NCBI GenBank assembly: GCA_019417325.1
Contig: DXVO01000022.1
Location: 1-64,000 of the forward strand
From: Parabacteroides sp.
GTDB lineage: Bacteria > Bacteroidota > Bacteroidia > Bacteroidales > Tannerellaceae
Reading direction: 5' to 3'
Length of the DNA stretch: 64,000 nucleotides
The notes under the pieces are model-generated. The model was not told where the DNA came from, made no database searches, and was given only the letters and a program-made list of their open reading frames with translations. This document shows positions 1-8,811 of the stretch, piece after piece. Each line of letters starts with the position of its first letter. Within the stretch, counting starts at the first letter, position 1. Made by a program: the position numbers and the translations under genes.

Positions 1-4
1 TACA

Positions 5-50
5 TACCTTTGCAATGACTAAAATAAACGAACGTTTTTTTAGTCATTTT
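5..50 (+). promoter_or_regulatory. Promoter-like -7 element followed by a palindromic operator-like site
   Basis: A TAnnTTTG element (TACCTTTG, 5-12) points right. It is followed directly by a perfect 11-bp inverted repeat, AATGACTAAAA at 14-24 and its complement at 38-48, whose loop contains AACGAACGTT. A palindrome over the start site of a Bacteroidales promoter would fit a TetR-like operator or a leader hairpin. No gene on the plus strand follows in the next 640 bases apart from a 29-codon ORF, so the regulated gene may lie to the left of the window. Confidence 0.3.
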
Positions 51-395
51 AAAAACACTATAAGTATTGTATATTAATACATGTATAACTTCAACACTAA
101 ATAATCCTCTTACTAAACAAAATAACACACAAAAACCCGTAAACTTTAAGCCTTATTAGCCAACAGTTTTTATCATAATAATTTTTATTTTTCACCACAC
201 AAAAGGCTTTCCCCCCTAATCCATACCCATCCGTAAACCCAATTCTTCTAAACAAGCTACAACTCATCTGCTCTACCCCTATCTTTTTACATTTCATCCC
301 GTACTTTTTTAAAAGACAGCCATACTTTTCTCAAAAAGTAACGTATGAAATTTACTTTTAATAAATATATAAGTTTAAAATGACAATAATCAAAA

Positions 396-525
396 GTATT
401 TTTTACATATATAGAAAGTATTTTTTATAATTATCAGAAGTATTTTTCATACGGATGAATTTGGCAAAAAATGCCGACGAATTAATAAAAAAAGCCGATG
501 AGTTTAAAAGTAGAACTAATGAATT
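396..525 (+). repeat. Degenerate phased repeat, six units of 21-22 nt
   Basis: Units begin at 396, 418, 440, 462, 484 and 505. The first three start GTATTTTT. Units three to six end in variants of GATGAATT (455-461, 477-483, 498-504, 519-525). The period is two DNA helical turns, or seven codons. In one frame an ATG at 455 opens a 29-codon ORF ending at 544, whose product has heptads such as NADELIK, KADEFKS and RTNELIP, so a decayed or tiny coiled-coil peptide is as possible as a regulatory array. No function is assigned. Confidence 0.5.
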
Positions 526-613
526 AATACCCCTTCCATTTTAAATAAAATACATAAGATAACACACAAATAAACAGCACATTACTCCAATTTAGACTAC
601 AAAAAGGTTTGGA

Positions 614-666
614 CAAAAAAAAGATTGCTGAGCACAGACATTTCTGTACTCAGCAATCTTTTTTAT
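614..666. terminator. Bidirectional intrinsic terminator
   Basis: AAGATTGCTGAG (621-632) pairs with its complement at 649-660, with a further internal stem in the loop, an A-run on the left and a T-run on the right. It sits 29 bases beyond the stop of the TlpA-like lipoprotein gene and should end that minus-strand transcript. It could also stop plus-strand transcription from the left. Confidence 0.85.
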
Positions 667-694
667 ACTTTCTGTATTGTTTACCGCTACCGGC

Positions 695-1807
695 TTATTT
701 CAAAACCTCCTGCAATTTAGCATCGATTTCTTCGCCATGAATATTCTTAGCGATGATTGTTCCGTCTTTATCTACCAATACAGTGTGAGGAATGCTGTTT
801 ACTCCATAAAGAGCAGCACCGGCATTCTGCCAGCCTTTCAGGTCTGATAATTGCGGCCAGGTTATTTTCAGGTCTTTTACACCCTTAGCCCAGGCATCAG
901 CTTTGCTATCCAGGGAAACACCGACAATTTCAAAACCTTTATTCTTATACTGCTTGTACAACTCTACCAAGTGCGGAGTTTCTTTGCGGCAAGGAGGGCA
1001 CCAGGAAGCCCAGAAATCAACCAAGACTACATTTTTGCCATTGCCTACATAATCAGAAAGTTTACGCATTTCACCTTTCGGGTCTGCCATTTCGAAATCA
1101 ACGAACTTCTTACCTACGGCAACTGTTTTCAATACATCCAAATGAGCCATCAGCTTATCGATGCCCGGAACAGATTTGAATGTTGAATCTGCTTTGGAAA
1201 TGATTTCATTCTGCTGCGCTTCATTCAACTGATAACGATAGTCCGATAGATACTTCGCCGGCATCTTCTGATTAGTATGCTGAAGAATATAATTGCATAC
1301 AGCCTCTGTTATTTTATCGCTTATTTCATCATATTTCTTTTCAGCAGCATCTACGATAGACTTATCTTCCGAACGCATATCCGCTATCACATTCTTCATT
1401 TCTGCCTGGAAAGGAGCAATAGCATCCTTAAAAGCCTTTTCGGCATCATTCGCAGGAGTTCCTACCACTACAGATGTAGAGTCGAGAGTAATTGACAACT
1501 TCCCATTTTCAAGCGTAAAAGCTGTTTTGAACGGAGTAGCCTGTCCACGTTGTTCAGGAACTACATCAGAAGAAAAACTGATGGTTGCAAGCATGGAACC
1601 GTCCTGGGTGCCTTTAAAACTGAATGTGTTATTTGTCACCAAAGCACTGTCGAAAGGCATAACATCCGGTTTGCCATATTCATACAGGTAGACATAGTTG
1701 CCGTTTAAATCGGCATTAGCGACCGTACCGGTAATTTCGTAACCCGGTTTTTCACTGCAAGCTGCCATTAATAAAGCAACTGCGGCAAGAGGAAGAATCT
1801 TTTTCAT
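695..1807 (-). CDS. TlpA-like thioredoxin-fold lipoprotein with DUF4369-type N-terminus
   Basis: Predicted periplasm-facing lipoprotein of 370 residues with a lipobox ending at Cys17 (LMAAC). The N-terminal part (about 20-125) looks like the DUF4369 domain found in Bacteroidetes thioredoxins. A helical linker follows, then an AhpC/TSA-TlpA domain from about 230 with the redox motif WCPPC (Cys270, Cys273) and a cis-Pro region near IPHT. The family exchanges disulfides in the envelope; the substrate is unknown. I start at the internal Met (MKKIL) rather than four codons upstream because it gives a standard signal peptide. The gene lies downstream of susC/susD but is separated by a hairpin, so it may be expressed on its own from the -7 element at 1859-1866. 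Confidence 0.88.
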   Translation of the reverse strand: MKKILPLAAVALLMAACSEKPGYEITGTVANADLNGNYVYLYEYGKPDVMPFDSALVTNNTFSFKGTQDGSMLATISFSSDVVPEQRGQATPFKTAFTLENGKLSITLDSTSVVVGTPANDAEKAFKDAIAPFQAEMKNVIADMRSEDKSIVDAAEKKYDEISDKITEAVCNYILQHTNQKMPAKYLSDYRYQLNEAQQNEIISKADSTFKSVPGIDKLMAHLDVLKTVAVGKKFVDFEMADPKGEMRKLSDYVGNGKNVVLVDFWASWCPPCRKETPHLVELYKQYKNKGFEIVGVSLDSKADAWAKGVKDLKITWPQLSDLKGWQNAGAALYGVNSIPHTVLVDKDGTIIAKNIHGEEIDAKLQEVLK

Positions 1808-1858
1808 ATATACACGCATTTAAAACTATTTTTATCTATTAGTTACAGACGTTCGATG

Positions 1859-1866
1859 CAAAAATA
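1859..1866 (-). promoter_or_regulatory. -7 promoter element for the TlpA-like gene
   Basis: TATTTTTG on the minus strand fits the Bacteroidales TAnnTTTG consensus and lies 52 bases before the chosen start. No good -33 TTTG is seen. Confidence 0.45.
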
Positions 1867-1942
1867 CGTAAATATATTTTCATCCTGAGTGTTTTATGGC
1901 AGAATAAAAAAGGAGAGGCGTAAAAAGTCAATCATAGTTAGA

Positions 1943-2027
1943 ACACAGGATACACTGGCAACACAGACTTACGCAGATAATATTGTTTTTTAACAAATTG
2001 GTCTGCGCAAGTCTGTGAACCCTGTGT
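1943..2027. repeat. Long imperfect hairpin, possible terminator, dispersed repeat
   Basis: ACACAGG (1943-1949) and CCTGTGT (2021-2027) bound nested arms containing CACAGACTTACGCAGA and its near complement. The loop carries TTTTTTAACAAATT. A similar loop and right arm recur at 35907-35972, which suggests a dispersed repeat. Placed just after the susD stop, it may also end the susCD transcript. Confidence 0.6.
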
Positions 2028-2054
2028 CATCGACGTGCGATTATAAATACGGTA

Positions 2055-3884
2055 TTAATTACCGTCATTAGTCGCTCCGTCTTCCCATCCGGTGTTTTGT
2101 TTGATATTCGGATTCTTGACCATCACTAAAGATGGTATCGGATACAGATATTGCTTCTTGCCCCATACCCTTTTCGAATCATTCTGAGTATCCCATGCCA
2201 GATAATAACCTGTACCGGAAGAAACCGGAACTACCTGCAAATCGCTGGAAGAACGGTCGGTGCTAACATGAACGGTTGCACAAGTCGAACCATATTTTGC
2301 CCAATCCATACTTGCTTTTGCTGCAGCAAGTCCTTCTTCTGTAGTATAATAAATCACATCCGGAGTCCCGTCATGATCGATATCCAAAGGCTTGTTGATT
2401 GCCGTGATATACATGCCGAACCAACTCTTCTTCAACAGTTCCCCGCATTTCCAACGGCGTAAATCGTCGAAACGGAATCCTTCCAGACAAAGTTCAACGG
2501 CACGTTCCCTACGAATTTCCAACAATACAGGGTCTGATACGGAGGGGAAATAATTGCTTTGAAAATACGTATCTATCTGAGTCGGCTTAGCAGATAATCC
2601 GCCGGTTATACCGGAACGGGAACGTATTGCCCCTATCGTATTTGCCCAATCTTCATCTGTCAATTCTTTCAGTTCAGCTTTTGCTTCTGCATAATTCAAT
2701 AAGACTTCAGCATAGCGGAACAAAGGAATTGCATTGGTGTTCATTGTCTTGGAGTCGCCATCCGTTGCGTCCACACAGAACTTCAGCGGCTGGTAGCCCA
2801 GACGGGCATAACCTGCAAAGTCCGGCAAGGCTTTTTTACCTTCACGCATATATCCCGGGGTACGGATTGTTTGGGACAAGCGGTAATCACGGTTCGTACA
2901 TTCATCAAACAAGTCTTGCGCTTCCCAACCCTGACGGTTTGTATACGGAGTTCCATCCAATTGCAAAAAGGTATTGATAAACGGACGTATCAGGTTCAGG
3001 CGGCTTCCATAAGTAGCAGAAGTCCATTTCCAGTTGGCATCATGATAAACGCTCAGGTCCGCACTTGAACATACAGCCAGTAATACTTCATCCGTCTTCG
3101 GGTCGTCGCTTGTAAATACTGCACGGAAAGATTTTTTTACCCCTTCTGCCGTATATAGTTTCTTTCCGGAATGCTTCATTATATATTCAGCATTCTCTAC
3201 GGCACGCTTCAACCAGGTTTCTGCCGATGTTTCCAGGCTCAGATTATGATATTTGCGGAAAGTGCCTTCAAACAAACTGACACGTGCTGCCAAAGCATAA
3301 GCAACCCATTGGGTAACCAGCGAGCCGGTTGCATCCGTAGCCGTAATGTTATGACAAGCAAACTGAAGGTCGGCATATACATTTTCCATTACCTTCTCGC
3401 GGGAATCTTTAGGCGCATACAAAGCTGCATCTTCCACATCCAAAGGTTTATCTATCCAAGGTACATCACCAAACTGCTTTACCTTATTATAATAGAAATA
3501 AGCACGGAAGAAACGGGCTATACCTAAATAGTTATTACGAATCTTTTCATCCACCCGGTCGTTCGCCGTACAGTTTACGATAAAATAATTGAGATTCCGC
3601 AAATCTCCCCAATCCCAGCCACCACTGACGGTTTCACTATAAGCATTCAGATAAATAAAGTTACCGATGGCATTCAATGCACCGTAATCCACCATATAAC
3701 CTTCCTGATAATGCGCATCAATCCCCGAAGGCAACATATTATAAAAAGAATAGGAATAGGTTTGCAACCCGTCCTGAGAACCGAAAATAGCATCTTTATC
3801 CACAGAGGTAACCGGCTTCTCGTCCAACTGGCAAGCGTTCAGCAACAAACCTGCGGCAAATAATAAATATATGATTTTTTTCAT
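2055..3884 (-). CDS. SusD/RagB family nutrient-binding outer membrane lipoprotein
   Basis: 609-residue lipoprotein (lipobox LLNAC, Cys18) with the alpha-helical TPR-like body and late C-terminal region typical of SusD/RagB proteins, including segments such as FRYAEVLLNYAEAK and RRERAVELCLEGFRFDDLRRW. SusD proteins cap the SusC channel at the cell surface and bind glycans or other nutrients. The start lies 12 bases after the susC stop, so the two are co-transcribed and surely form one complex. No glycosidase, sensor or anti-sigma gene flanks the pair, so the substrate cannot be read from context. Confidence 0.95.
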   Translation of the reverse strand: MKKIIYLLFAAGLLLNACQLDEKPVTSVDKDAIFGSQDGLQTYSYSFYNMLPSGIDAHYQEGYMVDYGALNAIGNFIYLNAYSETVSGGWDWGDLRNLNYFIVNCTANDRVDEKIRNNYLGIARFFRAYFYYNKVKQFGDVPWIDKPLDVEDAALYAPKDSREKVMENVYADLQFACHNITATDATGSLVTQWVAYALAARVSLFEGTFRKYHNLSLETSAETWLKRAVENAEYIMKHSGKKLYTAEGVKKSFRAVFTSDDPKTDEVLLAVCSSADLSVYHDANWKWTSATYGSRLNLIRPFINTFLQLDGTPYTNRQGWEAQDLFDECTNRDYRLSQTIRTPGYMREGKKALPDFAGYARLGYQPLKFCVDATDGDSKTMNTNAIPLFRYAEVLLNYAEAKAELKELTDEDWANTIGAIRSRSGITGGLSAKPTQIDTYFQSNYFPSVSDPVLLEIRRERAVELCLEGFRFDDLRRWKCGELLKKSWFGMYITAINKPLDIDHDGTPDVIYYTTEEGLAAAKASMDWAKYGSTCATVHVSTDRSSSDLQVVPVSSGTGYYLAWDTQNDSKRVWGKKQYLYPIPSLVMVKNPNIKQNTGWEDGATNDGN

Positions 3885-3896
3885 GTCGTATACAAA

Positions 3897-6800
3897 TTAG
3901 AATGTTACAGATAAACCTAAAGAAATGCTTCTCAACAATGGATAACTGTTACCGTCACCCATCTTGTTATCATTCAAATCAGAGTCTTTACCGGAGGAAG
4001 CATTCGATACGTCAAAGTCTTTTGTCCGTTTATACAAAGGAGACCAGCAAATCAGGTTTTCACCACTGAGATAAACACGGGCATTCTGCATATAAAGTTT
4101 GGATATCCACTGTTTCGGAAGATTATATCCGACCTGCAAATTCTTCAGACGGAGATAAGCTACATTCTGACGGTAACGGTCTGTGGCAACAGAACTCCAA
4201 CCGCAAGCACCGTTGTAAGTAGCGTAGCGAGGCAGATAAGCGTCCGGATTTTCCTCTGTCCAGTAGTTATTCAGGTGCCATGAAGGCAAACTGTTATATG
4301 GACGGTTGTACTGTCCCCAGAAACTGGATTCCTGACCCGGGAACCAATATTGGCGTCCTACCCCCTGGAAGAATGCAGAAAGAAAGAAATTATTCCAATC
4401 GCCACTTAGGGTAAAACTATAAATAAAACGGGGTTCGGTATTTCCTAATACCACTTTATCACCGGGGTTATCTACCGTATTTTCTCCGTAGTCGATTTTA
4501 CCATTTTCATTACGGTCGATGAATTTTACATCACCGGCATGCCAGCTACCATCGTTGGAGGCCTTGATAATCGTATTCACATATCCCTTTGCATCGGCAT
4601 CCGAACGGAATAAACCGTCTGTCGTATAGCCCCATACTTCACCGACTGTCATGCCTTCATAATAATCATCCAGGTTCTTTGTCGCATTGTTATACTTGTC
4701 GATAACAGACTTGTAATCATGCAATGTGGCACGGACTTCATAATTGAAAGGTTTGTTTGCCAATGTAAAATGATCGCGATAGCTAAGGGAGAGTTCCCAA
4801 CCACGGGTAGTCATATCCGCATAGTTTCCTTTAGGTGATTCAGCGCCGAATACTTCCGGCAATGTAACGCCAACGGTATACATATCTTTGGTTTTACGGA
4901 TATAATAGTCGCCGGTTACACGTAGCTTGCCATTCAGCATGCCGAAATCCGCACCTATATCTGTGGTTGTTGCCGTTTCCCAGGTAAGGCTCAACGGGAT
5001 AACGGCCGGGGAATTTGTATATTTATTCAAACTACCGCCCAATACCCGGTTTGAAGTTTCAATCTTCAACAATTCCAGATAACTGTACGGGTCTACATTA
5101 CCATTGCCCAATGAACCGTAAGAACCGCGGATTTTCAAATCAGAGAAAATATCTTCGTTTACTTTCCAGAACGGTTCCTCCGACACTCTCCATCCTAAAG
5201 AAACAGACGGGAAAAATGCCCATTGCTGGTCTGTCGGGAACTTGGACGAACCATCATAACGCCCATTCACTTCGACCAGATAACGATCTTTAAAGCCATA
5301 ATTCAAACGGAAGAATGCACCGGCTATTTTCCAATTTCTTACCAAAGCAGAGGTGGTAACCGATTCTCCCAATGCCAGGTTAATACTTCCGGCATCTTCC
5401 AGCAATAATCCGTTGCGCTGGGTGGTCAACTCCTTATATTTAGAGGTTTCATAGTTGTATCCGACCATACCCTTAAAATAGTGGCTTTCGGCAAAGGTAT
5501 CTTCATATTCGGCATACAAGTTGGTTGCTGTATAAAGCGTATGGTTATTTACATCCGTAAAATCGTTGAAGTTGGTTCCTATATAAGAAATCGTATTTTC
5601 TTTTTCACTGAACGGCACCTTCACACGTTTTCTTTCATTCTGGTACGTGCCATAACGGAATGTAAAGTCGCCATTGATTCGTAATTTATTATCCAGGAAT
5701 TTTGCACTGAAGCTTGTTGTATTCTTCAACATCTTGTTATTCTTATCCTGATAGTTCTTCTCATCCATAAAAGCACCGAGTGTATATCCGGCAGCACGGG
5801 TATACGTCCCATCCGGATTGAATACCGGCATAGTCGGGAAAGCGGCCACTTCAATATACCGTTGGATATTAAAACTATAGGAGGCTACGAACGGGCTATG
5901 ATAGTCTGTATTGGTGAATTCCATATTATTGTTCAAGCGGAGCCAGTCAAAAACTTTCAAAGATCCTTTTGCACGGATATTCAATGATTTATAAGTATCC
6001 GGATTATAATTGTACAATCCCTTATAATCATAAAAACGTCCGGATATATAAAAGTCTGCTTTTTCACTGCCACCGGAAACTGTTACATTATGGTCTTGTG
6101 CAAAAGTATTGTCCTTATATAATAAATCATACCAGTCCGTATTTCCATAATAGGTATAGCTTCCATTTTCATTCTTAACAACTTCGTCTGTTATCCCCTG
6201 GGCTTTACGCTGTTTGAACGTATTCAGCCATTCGTCCGAATAAGCCTGCATACCATTATTAATATTGGTAGGAAGGTAGTTGTAGAAGTTATAGAATGAA
6301 TTCCGGAAATGTTCAGCCCAGATAACGCCATCAGAAACAAAGTCAGGAGTTTTTGTAGGAGACTGCAATGAGAAGTTTCCGGTATAGTTAATCATTGTCT
6401 TGCCTTGCTTGGCACTTTTTGTTGTAATCAAAACAACGCCGAAAGAACCTCTGGCACCATAAATGGAGGCTGAAGCTGCATCTTTCAAAACACTGACACT
6501 TTCAATATCGTTCGGATTCAGCATAGCAGGGTCACCTTCCACACCATCAATTAAAATCAAAGCGCTACCACCCTGCCCGATAGAAGTTGCACCACGTACA
6601 TTAAATGATGCGGAACGGGTCGGCTTACCATCTTCCAAAGAGATATTCAGGTTAGGAACCGCACCTTGTAATGCTTGTGTTGCATTGGCTACCGAACGGT
6701 TTTCAAAAACTTCATTACCTACTTGTTCGATTGCTCCTGTTAAATTAATTTTTTTCTGTGTACCATACCCAACGACAACAACTTCTTCCAAATCCTGCGA

Positions 6801-7121
6801 ACTCTCATGTAAAACAACATTTAGAAATGTACCTGTAATCTTTACAAGTTGAGTTTTATATCCTACAAAAGAAATTTCTAATTCCTGTGCCTTATCCGGT
6901 ACAAGAAAATTGAAGTTTCCGTCTACATCAGTAATTGTTCCAATAGTAGGATAGTTCTTTACCACAACAGTCGCTCCAATAATAGGAGTAGCATTAGCCT
7001 CTACTACCTTTCCGCTGACTGTCCGCTCCTTGTTTTGGCCCCATGCCGGAGAAAAAATAAGTAGCCCTACCAATATGAGGATAAGCCACTCTGATGTGTT
7101 TTTCCTGTTACTTTTTTTCAT
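3897..7121 (-). CDS. SusC/RagA family TonB-dependent outer membrane transporter
   Basis: 1074 residues. A signal peptide ends near residue 28 (PAWGQ). A carboxypeptidase-regulatory-like domain follows (about 35-115). A TonB-box-like stretch (DLEEVVVVGYGTQ) leads into the plug (about 120-230). The 22-strand barrel fills the rest and closes with a C-terminal aromatic residue (LSVTF). It imports the ligand captured by its SusD partner, with energy from TonB. There is no N-terminal STN domain and no adjacent FecR/sigma pair, so control by an ECF sigma/anti-sigma system is unlikely. No TAnnTTTG element was found just upstream. Confidence 0.96.
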   Translation of the reverse strand: MKKSNRKNTSEWLILILVGLLIFSPAWGQNKERTVSGKVVEANATPIIGATVVVKNYPTIGTITDVDGNFNFLVPDKAQELEISFVGYKTQLVKITGTFLNVVLHESSQDLEEVVVVGYGTQKKINLTGAIEQVGNEVFENRSVANATQALQGAVPNLNISLEDGKPTRSASFNVRGATSIGQGGSALILIDGVEGDPAMLNPNDIESVSVLKDAASASIYGARGSFGVVLITTKSAKQGKTMINYTGNFSLQSPTKTPDFVSDGVIWAEHFRNSFYNFYNYLPTNINNGMQAYSDEWLNTFKQRKAQGITDEVVKNENGSYTYYGNTDWYDLLYKDNTFAQDHNVTVSGGSEKADFYISGRFYDYKGLYNYNPDTYKSLNIRAKGSLKVFDWLRLNNNMEFTNTDYHSPFVASYSFNIQRYIEVAAFPTMPVFNPDGTYTRAAGYTLGAFMDEKNYQDKNNKMLKNTTSFSAKFLDNKLRINGDFTFRYGTYQNERKRVKVPFSEKENTISYIGTNFNDFTDVNNHTLYTATNLYAEYEDTFAESHYFKGMVGYNYETSKYKELTTQRNGLLLEDAGSINLALGESVTTSALVRNWKIAGAFFRLNYGFKDRYLVEVNGRYDGSSKFPTDQQWAFFPSVSLGWRVSEEPFWKVNEDIFSDLKIRGSYGSLGNGNVDPYSYLELLKIETSNRVLGGSLNKYTNSPAVIPLSLTWETATTTDIGADFGMLNGKLRVTGDYYIRKTKDMYTVGVTLPEVFGAESPKGNYADMTTRGWELSLSYRDHFTLANKPFNYEVRATLHDYKSVIDKYNNATKNLDDYYEGMTVGEVWGYTTDGLFRSDADAKGYVNTIIKASNDGSWHAGDVKFIDRNENGKIDYGENTVDNPGDKVVLGNTEPRFIYSFTLSGDWNNFFLSAFFQGVGRQYWFPGQESSFWGQYNRPYNSLPSWHLNNYWTEENPDAYLPRYATYNGACGWSSVATDRYRQNVAYLRLKNLQVGYNLPKQWISKLYMQNARVYLSGENLICWSPLYKRTKDFDVSNASSGKDSDLNDNKMGDGNSYPLLRSISLGLSVTF

Positions 7122-7741
7122 ACAGACTTTAAATTAGATTTTATAACAAACGATATTTACATAAGGAATCTTTTAGGTTCCAAGACTTAAAATGATTTTG
7201 CGCTGGAATGATTTAGATTACAAAGAATACTTTCCGGAATTTCTATTCTTGTTCGTCTTTTGTTTCATAGGCCATCTATTTAAAGAGTTTTTCACGGATT
7301 GAATAAGTTCATAGAGAACTTAAGTTTATTATCCATTATTTTTTGTTATTTTTATCTATATCGTATCTTAAATCCTAACATATTTAATAGGAAAAAGACC
7401 TATTTGCTTGGCTCATACTCCAAAGTAGAAACTAAAATGAGTAAAAATATTCTTTTTACACCGAAAAGAACAATACTTGAATTAGTTCCTATGGACTTGG
7501 TTTCCGAAATCTCCTTTTCTAAAAATCAACAATTTATATAACTATATTTTAGTAAATATATATCAACACTCGTTTCTTTTACAAATATGAAATTATTTTT
7601 TCATATCACAAACATGTATTTAGATTTATTATGTTTTATGATTATTAATTTAATATAAACAACTACATTTAGATAATAACAAAAAATGCCCATGCCCCGC
7701 TTTAGAAGTGGAGTACGAGAAAAAAACAATATCTCTATTTG
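7122..7741. other. AT-rich intergenic region with no supported gene
   Basis: The 620 bases upstream of susC and downstream of the minus-strand sugar kinase are very AT-rich. A hydrophobic 80-codon ORF on the plus strand (7299-7541) starts at TTG and has low-complexity composition, so I do not accept it. A GC-richer patch near 7685-7720 may be part of a terminator for the kinase gene. No repeat or RNA gene was recognised. Confidence 0.5.
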
Positions 7742-8587
7742 TTAATTTATATTATATCCAGAATGATATTCTATTAAGCCATCCATAGGAGTTTCCCTAA
7801 TCATGTCCAGATTTGTATGGTACTCTAAGGCTATTTCTTTCAGAACCTGGGAATAGCTATGTGCAACAGAACCGACAAAACGTAACGGATACTCCTGATA
7901 CTCATATTGGCAGACATTTCTGGAGAAGAAACTCCGCAGGTTTTGGACCAGAAGATTATAAACATATTCATCATCCATATAGTCCGCAAGAAAATAGGAA
8001 ATCACAGCAAGAAAACGATTAGGGAACGGACGGTTATAAACGGACTCCATAACATCACTGGGAGTAATCATCAACTTTTCATAAAACTCATCCATCAAAT
8101 ATTTAGGAGCCAAACCCTTCATTACATCCGATAAAAACAATTTACCTAAAGCAGAACCGCTACCCTCATCTCCTAATATATATCCGGCAGCAGTTACATT
8201 CTTCACAATCTTCTCCCCATCATAAAAACATGAATTAGAACCAGTTCCAAGAATACAGGCGATACCGGCTTCATTCTTAAACAATCCCCGGGCGGCTGCC
8301 AGCAAATCACTTTCCACCTGTACTGGTGTTTTGAACTGTGCAACCAAAGAGGCTTCCAATATACCCCTCTTCTCATTAGGTGTACATCCGGCTCCATAGA
8401 AATACACATGGTCGAGTTTCTTCTTAAAAAACAGCTCCGGCAATCCCAATCTAATACTTCTGCTTATCTCACGCCTGTTCTGGAAAAACGGATTAATCCC
8501 TTCCGTAAAAACGCGATGTATTAAGTGTGCGCCTTCTACTAAAGCCCATTCCGTCCTTGTTGAACCAGTTTCTGCTATAAGTTTCAT
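7742..8587 (-). CDS. BadF/BadG/BcrA/BcrD-family sugar kinase (N-acetylglucosamine kinase-like)
   Basis: 281 residues of the actin-like ATPase fold used by GlcNAc and MurNAc kinases. Visible motifs are a first phosphate loop ETGSTRTEW (6-14), YGAGC (about 64-68), the second phosphate motif GTGSNSC (114-120) and GDEGSGS (139-145). It is a clear paralogue of the murK-type kinase at 12149-12997, with which YGAGC, GTGSN and GDEGSG align in the same register. Its first loop has Glu where the paralogue and most relatives have Asp (DSGSTKTDW). It diverges from the MurNAc operon, so it probably phosphorylates an amino sugar released in the same process, perhaps GlcNAc; this is inference. Confidence 0.85.
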   Translation of the reverse strand: MKLIAETGSTRTEWALVEGAHLIHRVFTEGINPFFQNRREISRSIRLGLPELFFKKKLDHVYFYGAGCTPNEKRGILEASLVAQFKTPVQVESDLLAAARGLFKNEAGIACILGTGSNSCFYDGEKIVKNVTAAGYILGDEGSGSALGKLFLSDVMKGLAPKYLMDEFYEKLMITPSDVMESVYNRPFPNRFLAVISYFLADYMDDEYVYNLLVQNLRSFFSRNVCQYEYQEYPLRFVGSVAHSYSQVLKEIALEYHTNLDMIRETPMDGLIEYHSGYNIN

Positions 8588-8607
8588 AACCCGACTATTT
8601 TTTTATG

Positions 8608-8615
8608 CAAATATA
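8608..8615 (-). promoter_or_regulatory. -7 promoter element of the divergent sugar kinase gene
   Basis: TATATTTG on the minus strand, 20 bases upstream of the kinase ATG, matches the Bacteroidales -7 consensus and supports the chosen start with a short leader. Confidence 0.55.
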
Positions 8616-8744
8616 GAAGGTTTTTAGGAATTTAGCGAATACCGCCAACAACAATATGGAGATAGAAAGAAGAATGTAAATTTTAAATTAATAATTACAT
8701 TTCATAAAATAATAAAATATAAGTTCTTAATACAAAATTAAAAC

Positions 8745-8752
8745 TATCTTTG
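8745..8752 (+). promoter_or_regulatory. -7 promoter element of the MurNAc operon
   Basis: TATCTTTG on the plus strand, 59 bases before the symporter ATG, fits TAnnTTTG. It lies about 130 bases from the divergent kinase promoter, so both could share a regulator site in 8616-8744. Confidence 0.55.
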
Positions 8753-8811
8753 CTAAAACAAACATCGAGTATCCGCTTTTCCTAATTTCTCTAACTTAAA
8801 TCAGCATACCT

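Larger units (their letters stand above)
51..695. other. Gene-poor AT-rich region
   Basis: No convincing gene is seen between the left edge and the stop codon of the TlpA-like gene. The stretch is AT-rich and holds the phased 21-22 nt repeat (396-525), a 29-codon ORF inside it (455-544), and a strong terminator hairpin at 614-666. Confidence 0.6.

Noticed and set aside
97..297. 66-codon minus-strand ORF near the left edge
   Set aside because: Composition looks like translated AT-rich intergenic DNA and no family features are visible.
7299..7541. 80-codon plus-strand ORF upstream of the sugar kinase gene
   Set aside because: TTG start, low-complexity AT-rich composition, no ribosome-binding site and no recognisable domain.
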